Shown: positions 16,106 to 24,218 of the stretch, piece by piece
Position numbering within the stretch: the stretch's first letter is position 1
How the letters are laid out: each line of letters starts with the position of its first letter
NCBI GenBank assembly: GCA_029238555.1
Contig: JAQWFV010000105.1
Span: forward strand, 1 to 28,441
DNA: 28,441 bases
Reading direction: 5' to 3'
From: Flavobacteriaceae bacterium
GTDB lineage: Bacteria; Bacteroidota; Bacteroidia; Flavobacteriales; Flavobacteriaceae
Program-made: the position numbers and the translations under genes
The notes under the pieces: generated by a model
What the model was told of the DNA's origin: nothing
Seen by the model: only the letters and a program-made list of their open reading frames with translations
Database searches by the model: none

Positions 16106-17038
16106 TTAAAAACTTTGCGTTGAATCTAAGGAAGCGACTTGTTTGGAGCTGTTGGAAAATTTGAAACGCACAAATAGCTCGTGGTTGTTCTCTTTTAAAG
16201 CAATATTGCTACTTCTGTTACTGAACTCGTAGGCATAGCCTAAATCCAAAAAGCTCATGCCTTTAAATATAAACATGGCACCAAAGTAATCGTTATTCAT
16301 TTTTGAAACCCCAACACCAACTTTATCTTTTAATTCCAGCATGAGTTGTAAGTTGTAGAAATTTGGCGCGTCAGATACTCCCCTGTAAAGGATGGCTGGT
16401 TTTAAGGCCAAACTATTAGTCAGGTCTAAGGTTGCTCTTGTACTCAAGTATAAATTGGGTCTATCTGTAGCTGTAGTGACTAAGCCCTCGCTTTCTTTGT
16501 ATCGTTTGCTATTTAAAAGATTAGGGACTCCTGCAGATAAAAAGAAATATTGGGTGTCTAAATGCACCCCAACACCTAAAAGGGGATTACTGTAATTTCT
16601 CACAGCATCTAATGCATTGTTGCTGCTGTTGGTGAGTCTGTTGAGCCTAGCTTTGTCAATACTTTTAAAATAAGCCCCTCCTTTAAGCCCTAAATACAAT
16701 TGACTTTTTTCTGAAAGGTCCAGCCTATAATTATAATCAATGGCCAATACTCCTTGCTTTTCTATAAAAACTTTGTCATTTTGAAAACTCACCCCCCAAG
16801 CTGCTTTATTCTTAAAATCTCTCTGATAAGAAAATGATTGCAGTACAGGCGCGTCTGTAACTCCAGCCCATTGGGTTCTGTTATTTACAGTAGCCACTTG
16901 CCCATAAGTACCTGTAAATGCTGGATTGTAGAAGGGAGCATTTTCTGTAAAGAAAAGCATGGTGGGTTGCTCTTGGCTAAAGCCGATGCCGCTGATGGTT
17001 AAAAGCAATACAGGCCAAGCGTATTTTGAAGTCTTCAT
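16106..17038 (-). CDS. PorP/SprF-family type IX secretion outer membrane protein
   Basis: 310 residues. A signal peptide (MKTSKYAWPVLLLTISGIGFS) is followed by the typical family opening, NAPFYNPAFTGTYGQVATVNNRTQWAGVTDAPVLQSFSYQ. The rest is alternating strand pattern (AWGVSFQNDKVFIEKQGVLAIDYNYRLDL and so on), consistent with an outer-membrane beta-barrel, ending in a strand with FVRFKFSNSSK. SprF-type proteins are needed for secretion of specific large T9SS cargo such as SprB in Flavobacterium johnsoniae. They usually sit beside the cargo gene. Here the neighbours are the Nramp-like gene and a YpdA-type gene, and no adhesin is visible, so its partner, if any, lies elsewhere. Confidence 0.85.
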   Translation of the reverse strand: MKTSKYAWPVLLLTISGIGFSQEQPTMLFFTENAPFYNPAFTGTYGQVATVNNRTQWAGVTDAPVLQSFSYQRDFKNKAAWGVSFQNDKVFIEKQGVLAIDYNYRLDLSEKSQLYLGLKGGAYFKSIDKARLNRLTNSSNNALDAVRNYSNPLLGVGVHLDTQYFFLSAGVPNLLNSKRYKESEGLVTTATDRPNLYLSTRATLDLTNSLALKPAILYRGVSDAPNFYNLQLMLELKDKVGVGVSKMNNDYFGAMFIFKGMSFLDLGYAYEFSNRSSNIALKENNHELFVRFKFSNSSKQVASLDSTQSF

Positions 17039-17145
17039 TTTAGGGTGGGGTTAGGTAATCTCTAATGTACAATAATTAATATTGAAATAAAGAAAATATA
17101 AATTGCTCCCGAACGAGGTATTTTTCAAGAAATACTTTAAGCTAT

Positions 17146-18213
17146 TTATGCCTTGGAAAGAATGTGTTCCGCAATTAAATTTCCGTGTGCTCTGGAGTTT
17201 TCAATAAACCATTTATGTGTTTCTAATCCACCACATATTACGCCTGCCAAATATACACCAGGCACATTGGTTTCCATAGTCTTTGGATGGTGAGAAGGAA
17301 TCTTAGCGGTGCCTTCTAATGTAATGCCTAATTGGGTAAGGAAAGGCAGATTGGGTCTATAGCCTGTTAAGGCAAGTACAAAGTCATTTTCAATAGTTTT
17401 AGTGACATTATCTTGGGTGAAAGACAGGCTGTTTGCGCCAATTTCTGTTACAGATGAATGGTAATAGGCAGTAATACTACCTTCTTCTATTCGGTTCATG
17501 ATGTCTGGTCGCACCCAATATTTTACCCTGGGACCAACCGCTTCACCTCTGATAATTAAACTAACATGAGCACCTTTTCTATAGCAGGCCAATGCAGCAT
17601 CTATGGCGGAGTTACTCGCACCAATGACCGCCAGTTTTTGTCCAGAATAGTAATGGGCCTCCTTAAAGTAATGGCTCACTTTTGGCAATTCCTCCCCAGG
17701 AACCTTAAGGCTTGCAGCCAAATCAAAAAAACCAGTTGCAATGGTCACATTTTTTGTAAAATACCTTCCTTTTGAGCTGTTTATTTGGAAAAGACTAGCC
17801 TCTTTTTGGCGGTCTAATTCTAGGGTTTGTTTTGCTGTGTTTTGCGACTTTGATTGAATGTCTAATACGGCTTCAAAAAGCTGTATATTCAATTCAAAGT
17901 GATCAGCAATTCTTCTGTAGTACTCTAAAGCCTCTTTTCTTCTGGGTTTTGCTTCAATAGAATTAAACGGAATATCTTCTAGCTCTAATTTTTCAGAGGA
18001 AGAAAAAAACTGCATGTCTAATGGGTAGTTGTAGAGAGAATTGGTCATACAGCCTTTCTCTATCACCAAGTAATTCAGGCCTTTTTTTTTGGCTTGAATG
18101 GCACAAGATATTCCAATGGGCCCTGCGCCAATAATAATAAGGTCTAGAGGGTGGTTCTCGGTATTTAAAGCCCCAGTATTTGTCGTTGTTTTTATGGAGG
18201 AATGACCACTCAT
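17146..18213 (-). CDS. YpdA-family flavoprotein, putative bacillithiol disulfide reductase
   Basis: 355 residues with two Rossmann motifs: FAD-binding GAGPIG (29-34) and NADPH-binding GASNSA (198-203). The SLYNYPLDMQFFSSSEKLELEDIPF stretch (about 59-83) and the TGYRPNLPFL and GVICGGLETHKWFIENSRAHG stretches near the C-terminus are diagnostic of YpdA. Firmicute YpdA reduces bacillithiol disulfide with NADPH; its proposed active Cys lies in GGGPCG, whereas this protein has Ile33 there. A Cys55 (EKGC) is present just after. The start codon follows the rpe stop directly with no spacer, so the two are co-translated. The first 22 residues (Ser/Thr-rich) are longer than usual and no internal Met offers a shorter start. 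Confidence 0.88.
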   Translation of the reverse strand: MSGHSSIKTTTNTGALNTENHPLDLIIIGAGPIGISCAIQAKKKGLNYLVIEKGCMTNSLYNYPLDMQFFSSSEKLELEDIPFNSIEAKPRRKEALEYYRRIADHFELNIQLFEAVLDIQSKSQNTAKQTLELDRQKEASLFQINSSKGRYFTKNVTIATGFFDLAASLKVPGEELPKVSHYFKEAHYYSGQKLAVIGASNSAIDAALACYRKGAHVSLIIRGEAVGPRVKYWVRPDIMNRIEEGSITAYYHSSVTEIGANSLSFTQDNVTKTIENDFVLALTGYRPNLPFLTQLGITLEGTAKIPSHHPKTMETNVPGVYLAGVICGGLETHKWFIENSRAHGNLIAEHILSKA

Positions 18214-18873
18214 TTAGTTCACTTGATTCTTGAGTTGCTCAATGGTGTCTATGGGGTGGTCACTCTTAAATACAAAGCTACCAGCCACCAGGACATCTGC
18301 ACCAGCAGCCACTAATTCTGAAGCATTTTTTGAAGTTACACCGCCGTCTATTTCAATGAGGGTATGGGCATTTTTGGATTGAATTAATGCTTTTAACTCA
18401 CGGACCTTCTCAAAAGTGTTTTCAATAAAAGATTGCCCGCCAAAGCCTGGGTTTACACTCATAATACAAACCAAATCTATGTCTTGAATACAATCTTTTA
18501 ACAAGGCTACATTGGTGTGCGGGTTTAAAGCCACGCCAGCCTTCATGCCTGCGGCTTTTATAGCTTGTAAAGTTCTGTGTAAATGGGTGCAAGCCTCGTA
18601 ATGCACCGTGAGAATATCTGTACCTAGGGCAGCAAAGTCATTGATATAACGGTCTGGATCTACAATCATTAAATGAACGTCCAAGGTTTTTTTTGCATGC
18701 CTTCCAATGGCCTCAATAACCGGCATTCCAAAAGAGATATTAGGAACAAAAACACCATCCATGACGTCTATATGAAACCAGTCTGCTTTAGAAGCATTGA
18801 CCATTTCTATGTCTCTTTGAAGGTTCGCGAAATCTGCAGCGAGTAAGGAAGGGGCTATTTTTTTTTCTGACAT
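18214..18873 (-). CDS. rpe: Ribulose-phosphate 3-epimerase
   Basis: 219 residues, a TIM-barrel enzyme interconverting ribulose-5-phosphate and xylulose-5-phosphate in the pentose phosphate pathway. Metal and catalytic residues are all visible: His34 and Asp36 in HIDVMDG, His67 in DVHLMI, and Asp176 in EIDGGV. The phosphate-binding MSVNPGFGGQSF (139-149) and GADVLVAGSFVF (191-202) segments are intact. The length matches the family. It is followed without spacing by the YpdA-type gene on the same strand; both touch NADPH supply (the oxidative pathway upstream of Rpe makes it, YpdA uses it), which may be meaningful or accidental. Confidence 0.96.
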   Translation of the reverse strand: MSEKKIAPSLLAADFANLQRDIEMVNASKADWFHIDVMDGVFVPNISFGMPVIEAIGRHAKKTLDVHLMIVDPDRYINDFAALGTDILTVHYEACTHLHRTLQAIKAAGMKAGVALNPHTNVALLKDCIQDIDLVCIMSVNPGFGGQSFIENTFEKVRELKALIQSKNAHTLIEIDGGVTSKNASELVAAGADVLVAGSFVFKSDHPIDTIEQLKNQVN

Positions 18874-18938
18874 GTTTTAAGGCTTAGGCCGGTTTTAAAG
18901 GATGAAATAAAGTGTAAAAATAAGAAAAATTGAGTGGT

Positions 18939-19403
18939 TTACTTTTGTTTAAAAAATTGTTGTCGCTTTCCTTCGAATAGCACAATACTTACCGCATTGG
19001 CTAAATTGAAACTCCTGATGCTATCCGTGGCTAAAGGAATTTTATAGAGGGATTGCTGCTGCGTTTCTACAATAGATTCTGGCAGGCCCTTGGATTCACA
19101 GCCAAAGACAAAATAGTGGTCTTCCTGTGTCTCGAGGTCCCAATAATTTTGAGTGCCTTTACTGGAGTAGAAGGCCATTTTTGCTTTAGGATGGGCTGTT
19201 CTAAAAGCGGCAAAATCTTCGTGAATATGTACTTTCAGTTTGGGCCAATAGTCTAAGCCAGATCTTTTTAATTGCTTGTCTTCTAAGGAGAAACCAAGGG
19301 GTTTGATCAGGTGAAGTTCACTGCCTGTCCCAAGACACAGTCTACCGATATTTCCTGTATTGTTGGGTATTTCAGGATGCACTAAAACGACGTGAAAAGG
19401 CAT
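18939..19403 (-). CDS. trmL: tRNA (cytidine/uridine-34-2'-O)-methyltransferase, TrmL type
   Basis: 154 residues, a minimal SPOUT methyltransferase of the TrmL (YibK) group, which 2'-O-methylates the wobble base of certain tRNA-Leu. Motifs: EIPNNTGNIGRLCLGTG (11-27), DKQLKRSGLDYWP, the SAM-binding knot FGCESKGLPESI (100-111) and DSIRSFNLANAVSIVLFE (127-144). These align closely with the E. coli protein as I recall it, apart from one added residue before SFNL. It starts only 8 bases after the T-tract of the rpoD terminator, with no obvious promoter of its own, so its expression may rely on read-through. rpe follows 65 bp downstream on the same strand. Confidence 0.92.
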   Translation of the reverse strand: MPFHVVLVHPEIPNNTGNIGRLCLGTGSELHLIKPLGFSLEDKQLKRSGLDYWPKLKVHIHEDFAAFRTAHPKAKMAFYSSKGTQNYWDLETQEDHYFVFGCESKGLPESIVETQQQSLYKIPLATDSIRSFNLANAVSIVLFEGKRQQFFKQK

Positions 19404-19411
19404 ATAATGGT

Positions 19412-19442
19412 ATTAAAAAAGCCCAGTGCAGGGCACTGGGCT
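19412..19442 (-). terminator. Intrinsic terminator after rpoD
   Basis: Perfect 10-bp stem AGCCCAGTGC / GCACTGGGCT (19420-19429 and 19433-19442) with a 3-base loop, followed on the minus strand by TTTTTT. It lies 7 bp past the rpoD stop. Confidence 0.85.
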
Positions 19443-19449
19443 ATAGGGT

Positions 19450-20313
19450 TTATCCTAAGTAAGTTTTTAAAATTTTAGATCGAGAGGTGTGCTTTAATCG
19501 CCTAATGGCTTTCTCTTTAATTTGTCTCACACGTTCTCTAGTAAGGTCAAAAGTCTCACCAATTTCTTCTAAAGTCATAGAGTGCTGCCCTGCTAAACCA
19601 AAGTATAAACGGATCACGTCTGCCTCTCTTGGTGTTAGCGTCTCTAAAGCTCTTTCAATCTCAGTTCTGAGCGATTCATGCAAGAGTTCTCTGTCTGGGT
19701 TTGGAGATTCTCCAGACCTCAATACGTCGTAAAGGTTGGAATCTTCCCCGTCAATTAATGGCGCGTCCATAGATACGTGACGTCCAGAATTTTTAAGGGA
19801 CTGTTTCACGTCTTCTACTGTCATGTCCAATTCTTTTGCAATTTCCTCAGGAGACGGCTGTCTTTCGTGTGCCTGCTCTAGAAAAGCAAAAGTCTTATTG
19901 ATCTTATTGATCGAACCAATTTTGTTTAAAGGCAATCTCACAATTCTAGACTGCTCTGCCAAGGCTTGAAGGATGGATTGACGGATCCACCATACTGCAT
20001 AAGAGATGAATTTAAAACCACGGGTTTCGTCAAAACGCTGGGCTGCTTTAATTAATCCTAAGTTGCCTTCGTTAATTAAATCTGGAAGGGTCAATCCTTG
20101 GTTTTGGTATTGCTTGGCTACAGAGACCACAAAACGGAGGTTGGCTTTAGTTAGTTTTTCAAGTGCTGCCTGGTCACCCGCTTTGATTCGCTGTGCCAAC
20201 TCTACTTCTTCATCTGCGGTAATAAGGTCTACCTTACCAATTTCTTGTAAATACTTGTCTAAAGAAGCGGTTTCTCTATTGGTCACCTGCTTGGTAATCT
20301 TAAGCTGTCTCAT
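19450..20313 (-). CDS. rpoD: Primary RNA polymerase sigma factor, short Bacteroidetes RpoD type
   Basis: 287 residues with sigma regions 1.2 (about 15-45), 2 (55-125, including the core-binding [18 protein letters not shown] and the -7/-10 recognition helix [15 protein letters not shown]), 3 (130-180) and 4 (218-280, with helix-turn-helix [29 protein letters not shown]). Region 1.1 and the non-conserved region seen in E. coli sigma-70 are missing, the usual state for the primary sigma of this phylum, which reads TAnnTTTG promoters. It is flanked by its own terminator and by the pnp terminator, and so is transcribed alone. The 107-bp stretch between its start and the pnp terminator shows no exact TAnnTTTG box. 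Confidence 0.96.
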   Translation of the reverse strand: MRQLKITKQVTNRETASLDKYLQEIGKVDLITADEEVELAQRIKAGDQAALEKLTKANLRFVVSVAKQYQNQGLTLPDLINEGNLGLIKAAQRFDETRGFKFISYAVWWIRQSILQALAEQSRIVRLPLNKIGSINKINKTFAFLEQAHERQPSPEEIAKELDMTVEDVKQSLKNSGRHVSMDAPLIDGEDSNLYDVLRSGESPNPDRELLHESLRTEIERALETLTPREADVIRLYFGLAGQHSMTLEEIGETFDLTRERVRQIKEKAIRRLKHTSRSKILKTYLG

Positions 20314-20414
20314 GAATGTCTTCTGAATTAATTGGGGCTACCTAATGATTTGTTATGGGTCGCATTAGATTATACGTTCAAATCTTTAAAAGGTTACATA
20401 AAAAAGGCAGTATT

Positions 20415-20450
20415 ATAAAAAAAATAGCCAGACCGAAGGTCTGGCTATTA
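20415..20450 (-). terminator. Intrinsic terminator after pnp
   Basis: Perfect 12-bp stem AATAGCCAGACC / GGTCTGGCTATT (20423-20434 and 20438-20449) around GAA, followed on the minus strand by a run of T from the A-tract at 20417-20424. Confidence 0.9.
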
Positions 20451-20470
20451 AATGTAAGTGTAAAGAGCGC

Positions 20471-22681
20471 TTAGTCTCTTCTCGGTTTTCTATCACGATC
20501 GTTTCTGCGATCGTTTTTACGGTCACCTTCTGCTCTTGGCGGTCTGGCAACATATCCTTCAGGCTTTTCTAATAAAGCTTTTCTAGACACTTTCTCTTTT
20601 CTAGTTCTAGGGTCCTGACCAAAGTATTTTACTTCAAATTCATCGCCCATGTTTACCACGTCAGACACATTTTCAGTGCGTTCCCATGCCAATTCAGACA
20701 CGTGTAACAATACTTCGTTTCCTGGAGCGTCTAAGTATTCTACTACAGCGCCAAAGTCTAACATTTTAATAACCCTCACTTTGTAAGAATCACCCACTAC
20801 AGGTTTAAATGTCAACGAGTCTATCTTAGCCAATACCGCTTCAATACCTTCTGGCTCAGTTCCTAAAATCTCAATGATTCCTTCTTCTGTCACAGGATCT
20901 TCCGTCACTACAATAGTAGTTTTGGTTGTTTTCTGTAGCTCTTGAATCACTTTTCCTCCTGGTCCAATAAAGGCACCAATGTATTCGTTAGGAATTCTAG
21001 CAGTGATCATCTTAGGCGCGTAAGATTTTACTTCTGCCTTAGGGGTAGCAATCGTTTCTACCAATTTAGACAAAATGTGTAACCTACCTGCAGAAGCTTG
21101 TTTAAGGGCGTTCACTAAGATTTCGTAAGACAAACCTTTCACTTTAATGTCCATCTGACAAGCGGTAATACCGTCTGCTGTTCCGGTTACTTTAAAGTCC
21201 ATGTCTCCCAAGTGATCTTCATCTCCTAAGATATCTGATAATACTGCGTATTTTCCTGAATCAGCATCTGAGATAAGTCCCATAGCAATTCCAGATACTG
21301 GTTTGATCATCTGAACCCCAGCATCCATGAGCGCCATAGTACCCGCACAAACAGTTGCCATAGAAGAAGAACCGTTAGATTCTAATACTTCACTTACCAC
21401 CCTTACTGTGTAAGGACAGTCTGCTGGAATTTGGTTTTTGAGAGCACGTTGTGCTAAGTTTCCGTGTCCTACCTCTCTTCTTGAAGTTCCTCTAATAGGT
21501 CTTGCTTCTCCAGTTGAGAAAGGAGGGAAATTGTAATGAAGGTAGAATCTTTCTTCTCCTTCAAAAGAGGGCATGTCTATTTTGTTAGCTTCTCTAGAGG
21601 TTCCTAAAGTTACAGTAGCCAAAGCTTGCGTTTCCCCTCTTGTAAAAATAGAAGAACCGTGCGTAGAGGGCAAGTAGTCAATTTCACACCAGATAGGTCT
21701 GATCTCATCAGTCTTACGACCGTCTAATCTCAGGCCTTCATTTAAGGTAAGGTCTCTTACAGCGTTTTTCTCTGTTTTGTAATAGTATCTAGACACTAAG
21801 TCTCCAAAATCCGCCAATTCTTCTTCAGAAAAACTTGCTTTAATTTCTTCTTTAATAGCGCTGAAAGCAGCAGATCTCTCCTGTTTGGCAGAACCTGCTT
21901 GTGCAATCGCATATACTTTGTCGTAAGCCATGTCATGAATCTTAGCTGCTAAAGCCTCATCTTCTCTTTCTGACGCATACTCACGTACTTCTTTTTTTCC
22001 AAATGCCTCTGCCAATCTAATTTGAGCAGCACACTGAACCTTAATGGCGTCATGGGCGAATTTAATGGCTTCTACCATTTCTTCTTCACTAATTTCTAGC
22101 ATTTCTCCTTCTACCATCATCACTGAATCTGCAGAAGCACCAATAACCATATCAATGTCAGAAACTTCTAACTGAGCTCTGGTTGGGTTAAGGATGAATT
22201 TTCCGTCTATACGTCCTACCCTTACTTCAGAGATAGCACATTCGAAAGGAAAGTCAGACAATTGAATAGCTGCAGAAGCAGCCAATCCTGCCATTGCATC
22301 TGGCATAACGTCTTCATCATGAGACATTAATTGGATCATTACCTGTGTTTCTGCATGGTAATCCTTTGGAAACAAAGGACGTAAAACCCTGTCTACCAAT
22401 CTCATGGTAAGTACCTCACCATCACTTGGTCTGGCTTCTCTTTTGAAGAAACCGCCTGGGTACCTTCCGGAGGCCGCAAATTTTTCACGGTAATCTACCG
22501 TTAAAGGTAAAAAGTCTACATCACTTTGCTTATAGTTAGAAACTACCGTACAAAGCAACATACATTTACCGGACTGAACCACAACAGAACCATGGGCTTG
22601 CTTGGCTAATTTTCCAGTTTCAATAGAGATTTCTCTACCGTCACCTAGGTCTATGACCTCTTTAAATACTTTTGGAATCAT
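20471..22681 (-). CDS. pnp: Polyribonucleotide nucleotidyltransferase (PNPase)
   Basis: 736 residues: two RNase PH domains, then a KH domain (about 565-625, with [12 protein letters not shown]), an S1 domain (about 630-700, [11 protein letters not shown]...[10 protein letters not shown]), and a highly charged C-terminal tail from about 713 rich in Arg, Asp and Asn ([18 protein letters not shown]). Conserved core stretches include [34 protein letters not shown] and [19 protein letters not shown] with its catalytic acidic residues. PNPase degrades RNA 3'-5' with phosphate and can add tails. The rpsO-pnp order is the same as in E. coli, where pnp autoregulates through its leader. Here an rpsO terminator and a 150-bp structured leader separate the two. 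Confidence 0.97.
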   Translation of the reverse strand: MIPKVFKEVIDLGDGREISIETGKLAKQAHGSVVVQSGKCMLLCTVVSNYKQSDVDFLPLTVDYREKFAASGRYPGGFFKREARPSDGEVLTMRLVDRVLRPLFPKDYHAETQVMIQLMSHDEDVMPDAMAGLAASAAIQLSDFPFECAISEVRVGRIDGKFILNPTRAQLEVSDIDMVIGASADSVMMVEGEMLEISEEEMVEAIKFAHDAIKVQCAAQIRLAEAFGKKEVREYASEREDEALAAKIHDMAYDKVYAIAQAGSAKQERSAAFSAIKEEIKASFSEEELADFGDLVSRYYYKTEKNAVRDLTLNEGLRLDGRKTDEIRPIWCEIDYLPSTHGSSIFTRGETQALATVTLGTSREANKIDMPSFEGEERFYLHYNFPPFSTGEARPIRGTSRREVGHGNLAQRALKNQIPADCPYTVRVVSEVLESNGSSSMATVCAGTMALMDAGVQMIKPVSGIAMGLISDADSGKYAVLSDILGDEDHLGDMDFKVTGTADGITACQMDIKVKGLSYEILVNALKQASAGRLHILSKLVETIATPKAEVKSYAPKMITARIPNEYIGAFIGPGGKVIQELQKTTKTTIVVTEDPVTEEGIIEILGTEPEGIEAVLAKIDSLTFKPVVGDSYKVRVIKMLDFGAVVEYLDAPGNEVLLHVSELAWERTENVSDVVNMGDEFEVKYFGQDPRTRKEKVSRKALLEKPEGYVARPPRAEGDRKNDRRNDRDRKPRRD

Positions 22682-22834
22682 ACAATTTAATTACTCCCAC
22701 TCGCTGTGGGAAGTTAAACAATGGTCTCCGCCTGCTGGACGGCCAGGTTGTGTTGTTGTGTGTTGTGTGACCAATGAAAAACTAGGTATCAGCTTTTTGA
22801 TATTTTCCGGTTTAAAAAGTCCGGTCTTTAAAGT
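22682..22834 (-). promoter_or_regulatory. pnp leader with hairpins and an ACAC-rich tract
   Basis: Between the rpsO terminator and the pnp start the minus strand carries a TAGTTTTT element (22777-22784, one mismatch to TAnnTTTG). An AC-rich low-complexity run (22747-22770), a CTGG/CCAG stem, and a 6-bp hairpin TCCCAC-TCGCT-GTGGGA (22695-22711) then follow, ending 13 bases before the ATG. This could be a PNPase autoregulatory leader; that is inference. Confidence 0.4.
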
Positions 22835-22862
22835 AAAAAAGGGAAGCCTTAGCTTCCCTTTT
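22835..22862 (-). terminator. Intrinsic terminator after rpsO
   Basis: Perfect 11-bp stem AAAAGGGAAGC / GCTTCCCTTTT (22837-22847 and 22852-22862) with a 4-base loop. On the minus strand it is followed by a T-run, and it begins 3 bases past the rpsO stop. Confidence 0.9.
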
Positions 22863-22865
22863 AAA

Positions 22866-23135
22866 TTATTTACGAATATTAAGCTCTTTGATTATCGCAC
22901 GATATCTCAAGACGTCTACTTTAATCAGGTAGTCTAATAAACTCCTTCTTTTACCTACCAAACGAACTAAAGAACGCTCTGTATTGTAATCTTTACGGTT
23001 CTTTTTTAAATGCTCCGTAAGGTGATTAATTCTGTGGGTGAATAAGGCGATTTGCCCTTCTGAATTACCAGTGTCAGTGGCTGATTTGCCGTGTTTTGTA
23101 AAAATCTCGGCTTTAACTTCTTTGGTTAAATACAT
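22866..23135 (-). CDS. rpsO: 30S ribosomal protein S15
   Basis: 89 residues, the normal length. The sequence runs MYLTKEVKAEIFTKHGKSATDTGNSEGQIALFTHRINHLTEHLKK and then RRSLLDYLIKVDVLRYRAIIKEL. DTGNSEGQIALFTHRI and LVRLVGKRRSLLDYL are the family signatures that contact 16S rRNA helices 20-22. S15 is a primary binder in 30S platform assembly. It is the upstream neighbour of pnp. It appears to have its own promoter (TATATTTG at 23190-23197) and terminator, so it is likely a single-gene unit with a hairpin near the mRNA 5' end. Confidence 0.97.
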   Translation of the reverse strand: MYLTKEVKAEIFTKHGKSATDTGNSEGQIALFTHRINHLTEHLKKNRKDYNTERSLVRLVGKRRSLLDYLIKVDVLRYRAIIKELNIRK

Positions 23136-23167
23136 TCCAATATTGTTTTAAATGATTTTGATGTATT

Positions 23168-23197
23168 TGATTGATTTTCAATCAGGGCGCAAATATA
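23168..23197 (-). promoter_or_regulatory. rpsO promoter box and adjacent leader hairpin
   Basis: TATATTTG (23190-23197, minus strand) matches TAnnTTTG exactly. Five bases downstream begins a perfect 7-bp hairpin, TGATTGA with TCAATCA (23168-23174 and 23178-23184) around three bases. It would lie at the very 5' end of the message, about 30 bases before the ATG at 23135. Confidence 0.5.
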
Positions 23198-23267
23198 GAA
23201 AAACTAAATGAAATTAACTTTCTTTTTCAATTTTTTATTTAATGCTAATGCTTTTTAAATGAAGCAC

Positions 23268-24137
23268 TTAGGATACAGCTTCCCTTACAGCTTTGTTTTG
23301 AATGAGGTCTATATATAAATTCACTTTATTTTTTAAAGCTTTTCTATGTACAATAAAGTCTAGAAATCCGTGTTCCAATAGGAACTCAGAAGTTTGAAAG
23401 TCATCTGGTAAATCTTTTCCAGTCGCTTCTTTTACCACCCTTGGTCCTGCAAATCCGATTAGTGCTCCCGGTTCAGCGATATTAATGTCTCCTAACATAG
23501 CGTATGAGGCCGTTGTTCCTCCCGTAGTTGGATCTGTACATAAGGAAATATAAGGCAATCCCGCTTCTGCCAATTGGGCTAGTTTGGCCGACGTCTTAGC
23601 CAATTGCATTAAAGAAAGTGCCGCTTCCATCATTCTGGCTCCACCAGATTTAGAAATCATTAAAAAAGGGGTATTTTTCTTAATTGCATGGTCAATGCCT
23701 CTGGCAATTTTCTCTCCTACAACAGAGCCCATAGACCCCCCAATAAAAGCAAAATCCATACAGCAAATCACAATATCCTTTCCGTTAGATTTTCCAAAAC
23801 CGGTCCTCACAGCATCCTTTAAACCAGTCTTTTTTTGAGCTGCTTTTAAGCGATCTGCGTATTTCTTGGTGTCCTCAAACTTTAGCGGGTCTTTAGAAGT
23901 GAGTTTGGCATCTAATTCGGTGAACTTATTATGGTCAAAGAGTATCTCGAAATACTCTTTACTGCCTATTCTTACGTGATAGTCGTCTTCAGGACTCACA
24001 TAGAAATTTTTTGCCAAATCATCAGACTCGACAATTTTACCCGTAGGAGATTTGTACCACAAGCCTTTTGGCGTGTCTTTTTTTTCTTCCGTTGCGGTTT
24101 GTATTCCTTTTTCTGTTCTTTTAAACCAAGCAGACAT
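23268..24137 (-). CDS. accD: Acetyl-CoA carboxylase carboxyltransferase subunit beta, lacking the zinc-ribbon cysteines
   Basis: 289 residues. AccD with AccA transfers the carboxyl group from carboxybiotin to acetyl-CoA, the first committed step of fatty-acid synthesis. The crotonase-type core is intact: [69 protein letters not shown] and the C-terminal [12 protein letters not shown]. The N-terminal region aligns in register with the E. coli zinc ribbon (GLWYKS..., [11 protein letters not shown]), but the four Cys positions are Ser30, Gly33, Ser48 and Asp51, so no zinc can bind there in the usual way. It follows fbaA by 81 bp and is preceded by a TAnnTTTG box and a long hairpin. Confidence 0.95.
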   Translation of the reverse strand: MSAWFKRTEKGIQTATEEKKDTPKGLWYKSPTGKIVESDDLAKNFYVSPEDDYHVRIGSKEYFEILFDHNKFTELDAKLTSKDPLKFEDTKKYADRLKAAQKKTGLKDAVRTGFGKSNGKDIVICCMDFAFIGGSMGSVVGEKIARGIDHAIKKNTPFLMISKSGGARMMEAALSLMQLAKTSAKLAQLAEAGLPYISLCTDPTTGGTTASYAMLGDINIAEPGALIGFAGPRVVKEATGKDLPDDFQTSEFLLEHGFLDFIVHRKALKNKVNLYIDLIQNKAVREAVS

Positions 24138-24154
24138 ATGTATGAATTTAAATG

Positions 24155-24194
24155 AAGCGAATACCTATTATAGGTATTCGCTTAAACAAACTTA
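24155..24194 (-). promoter_or_regulatory. Promoter box and 13-bp hairpin between fbaA and accD
   Basis: TAAGTTTG (24187-24194, minus strand) fits TAnnTTTG. Three bases on begins a perfect 13-bp stem, AAGCGAATACCTA with TAGGTATTCGCTT (24155-24167 and 24171-24183), with a 3-base loop and ending 17 bases before the accD ATG. The stem is not followed by a real U-tract. It may be the 5' end of the accD mRNA, a weak fbaA terminator, or both. Confidence 0.5.
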
Positions 24195-24218
24195 GCGAAA
24201 AGCTAGAATTTAAAAAAA

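Noticed and set aside
17118..17135. Hairpin GTATTT / AAATAC just after the YpdA-type gene, considered as its terminator
   Set aside because: Only six AT-rich pairs and no T-run follow it on the minus strand, so it does not meet the standard for an intrinsic terminator.
20496..20516. Repeated CGATCGTTT with palindromic CGATCG, considered as a regulatory repeat
   Set aside because: It lies in the pnp coding region and is explained by the repeated Arg-Asn-Asp codons of the charged C-terminal tail.
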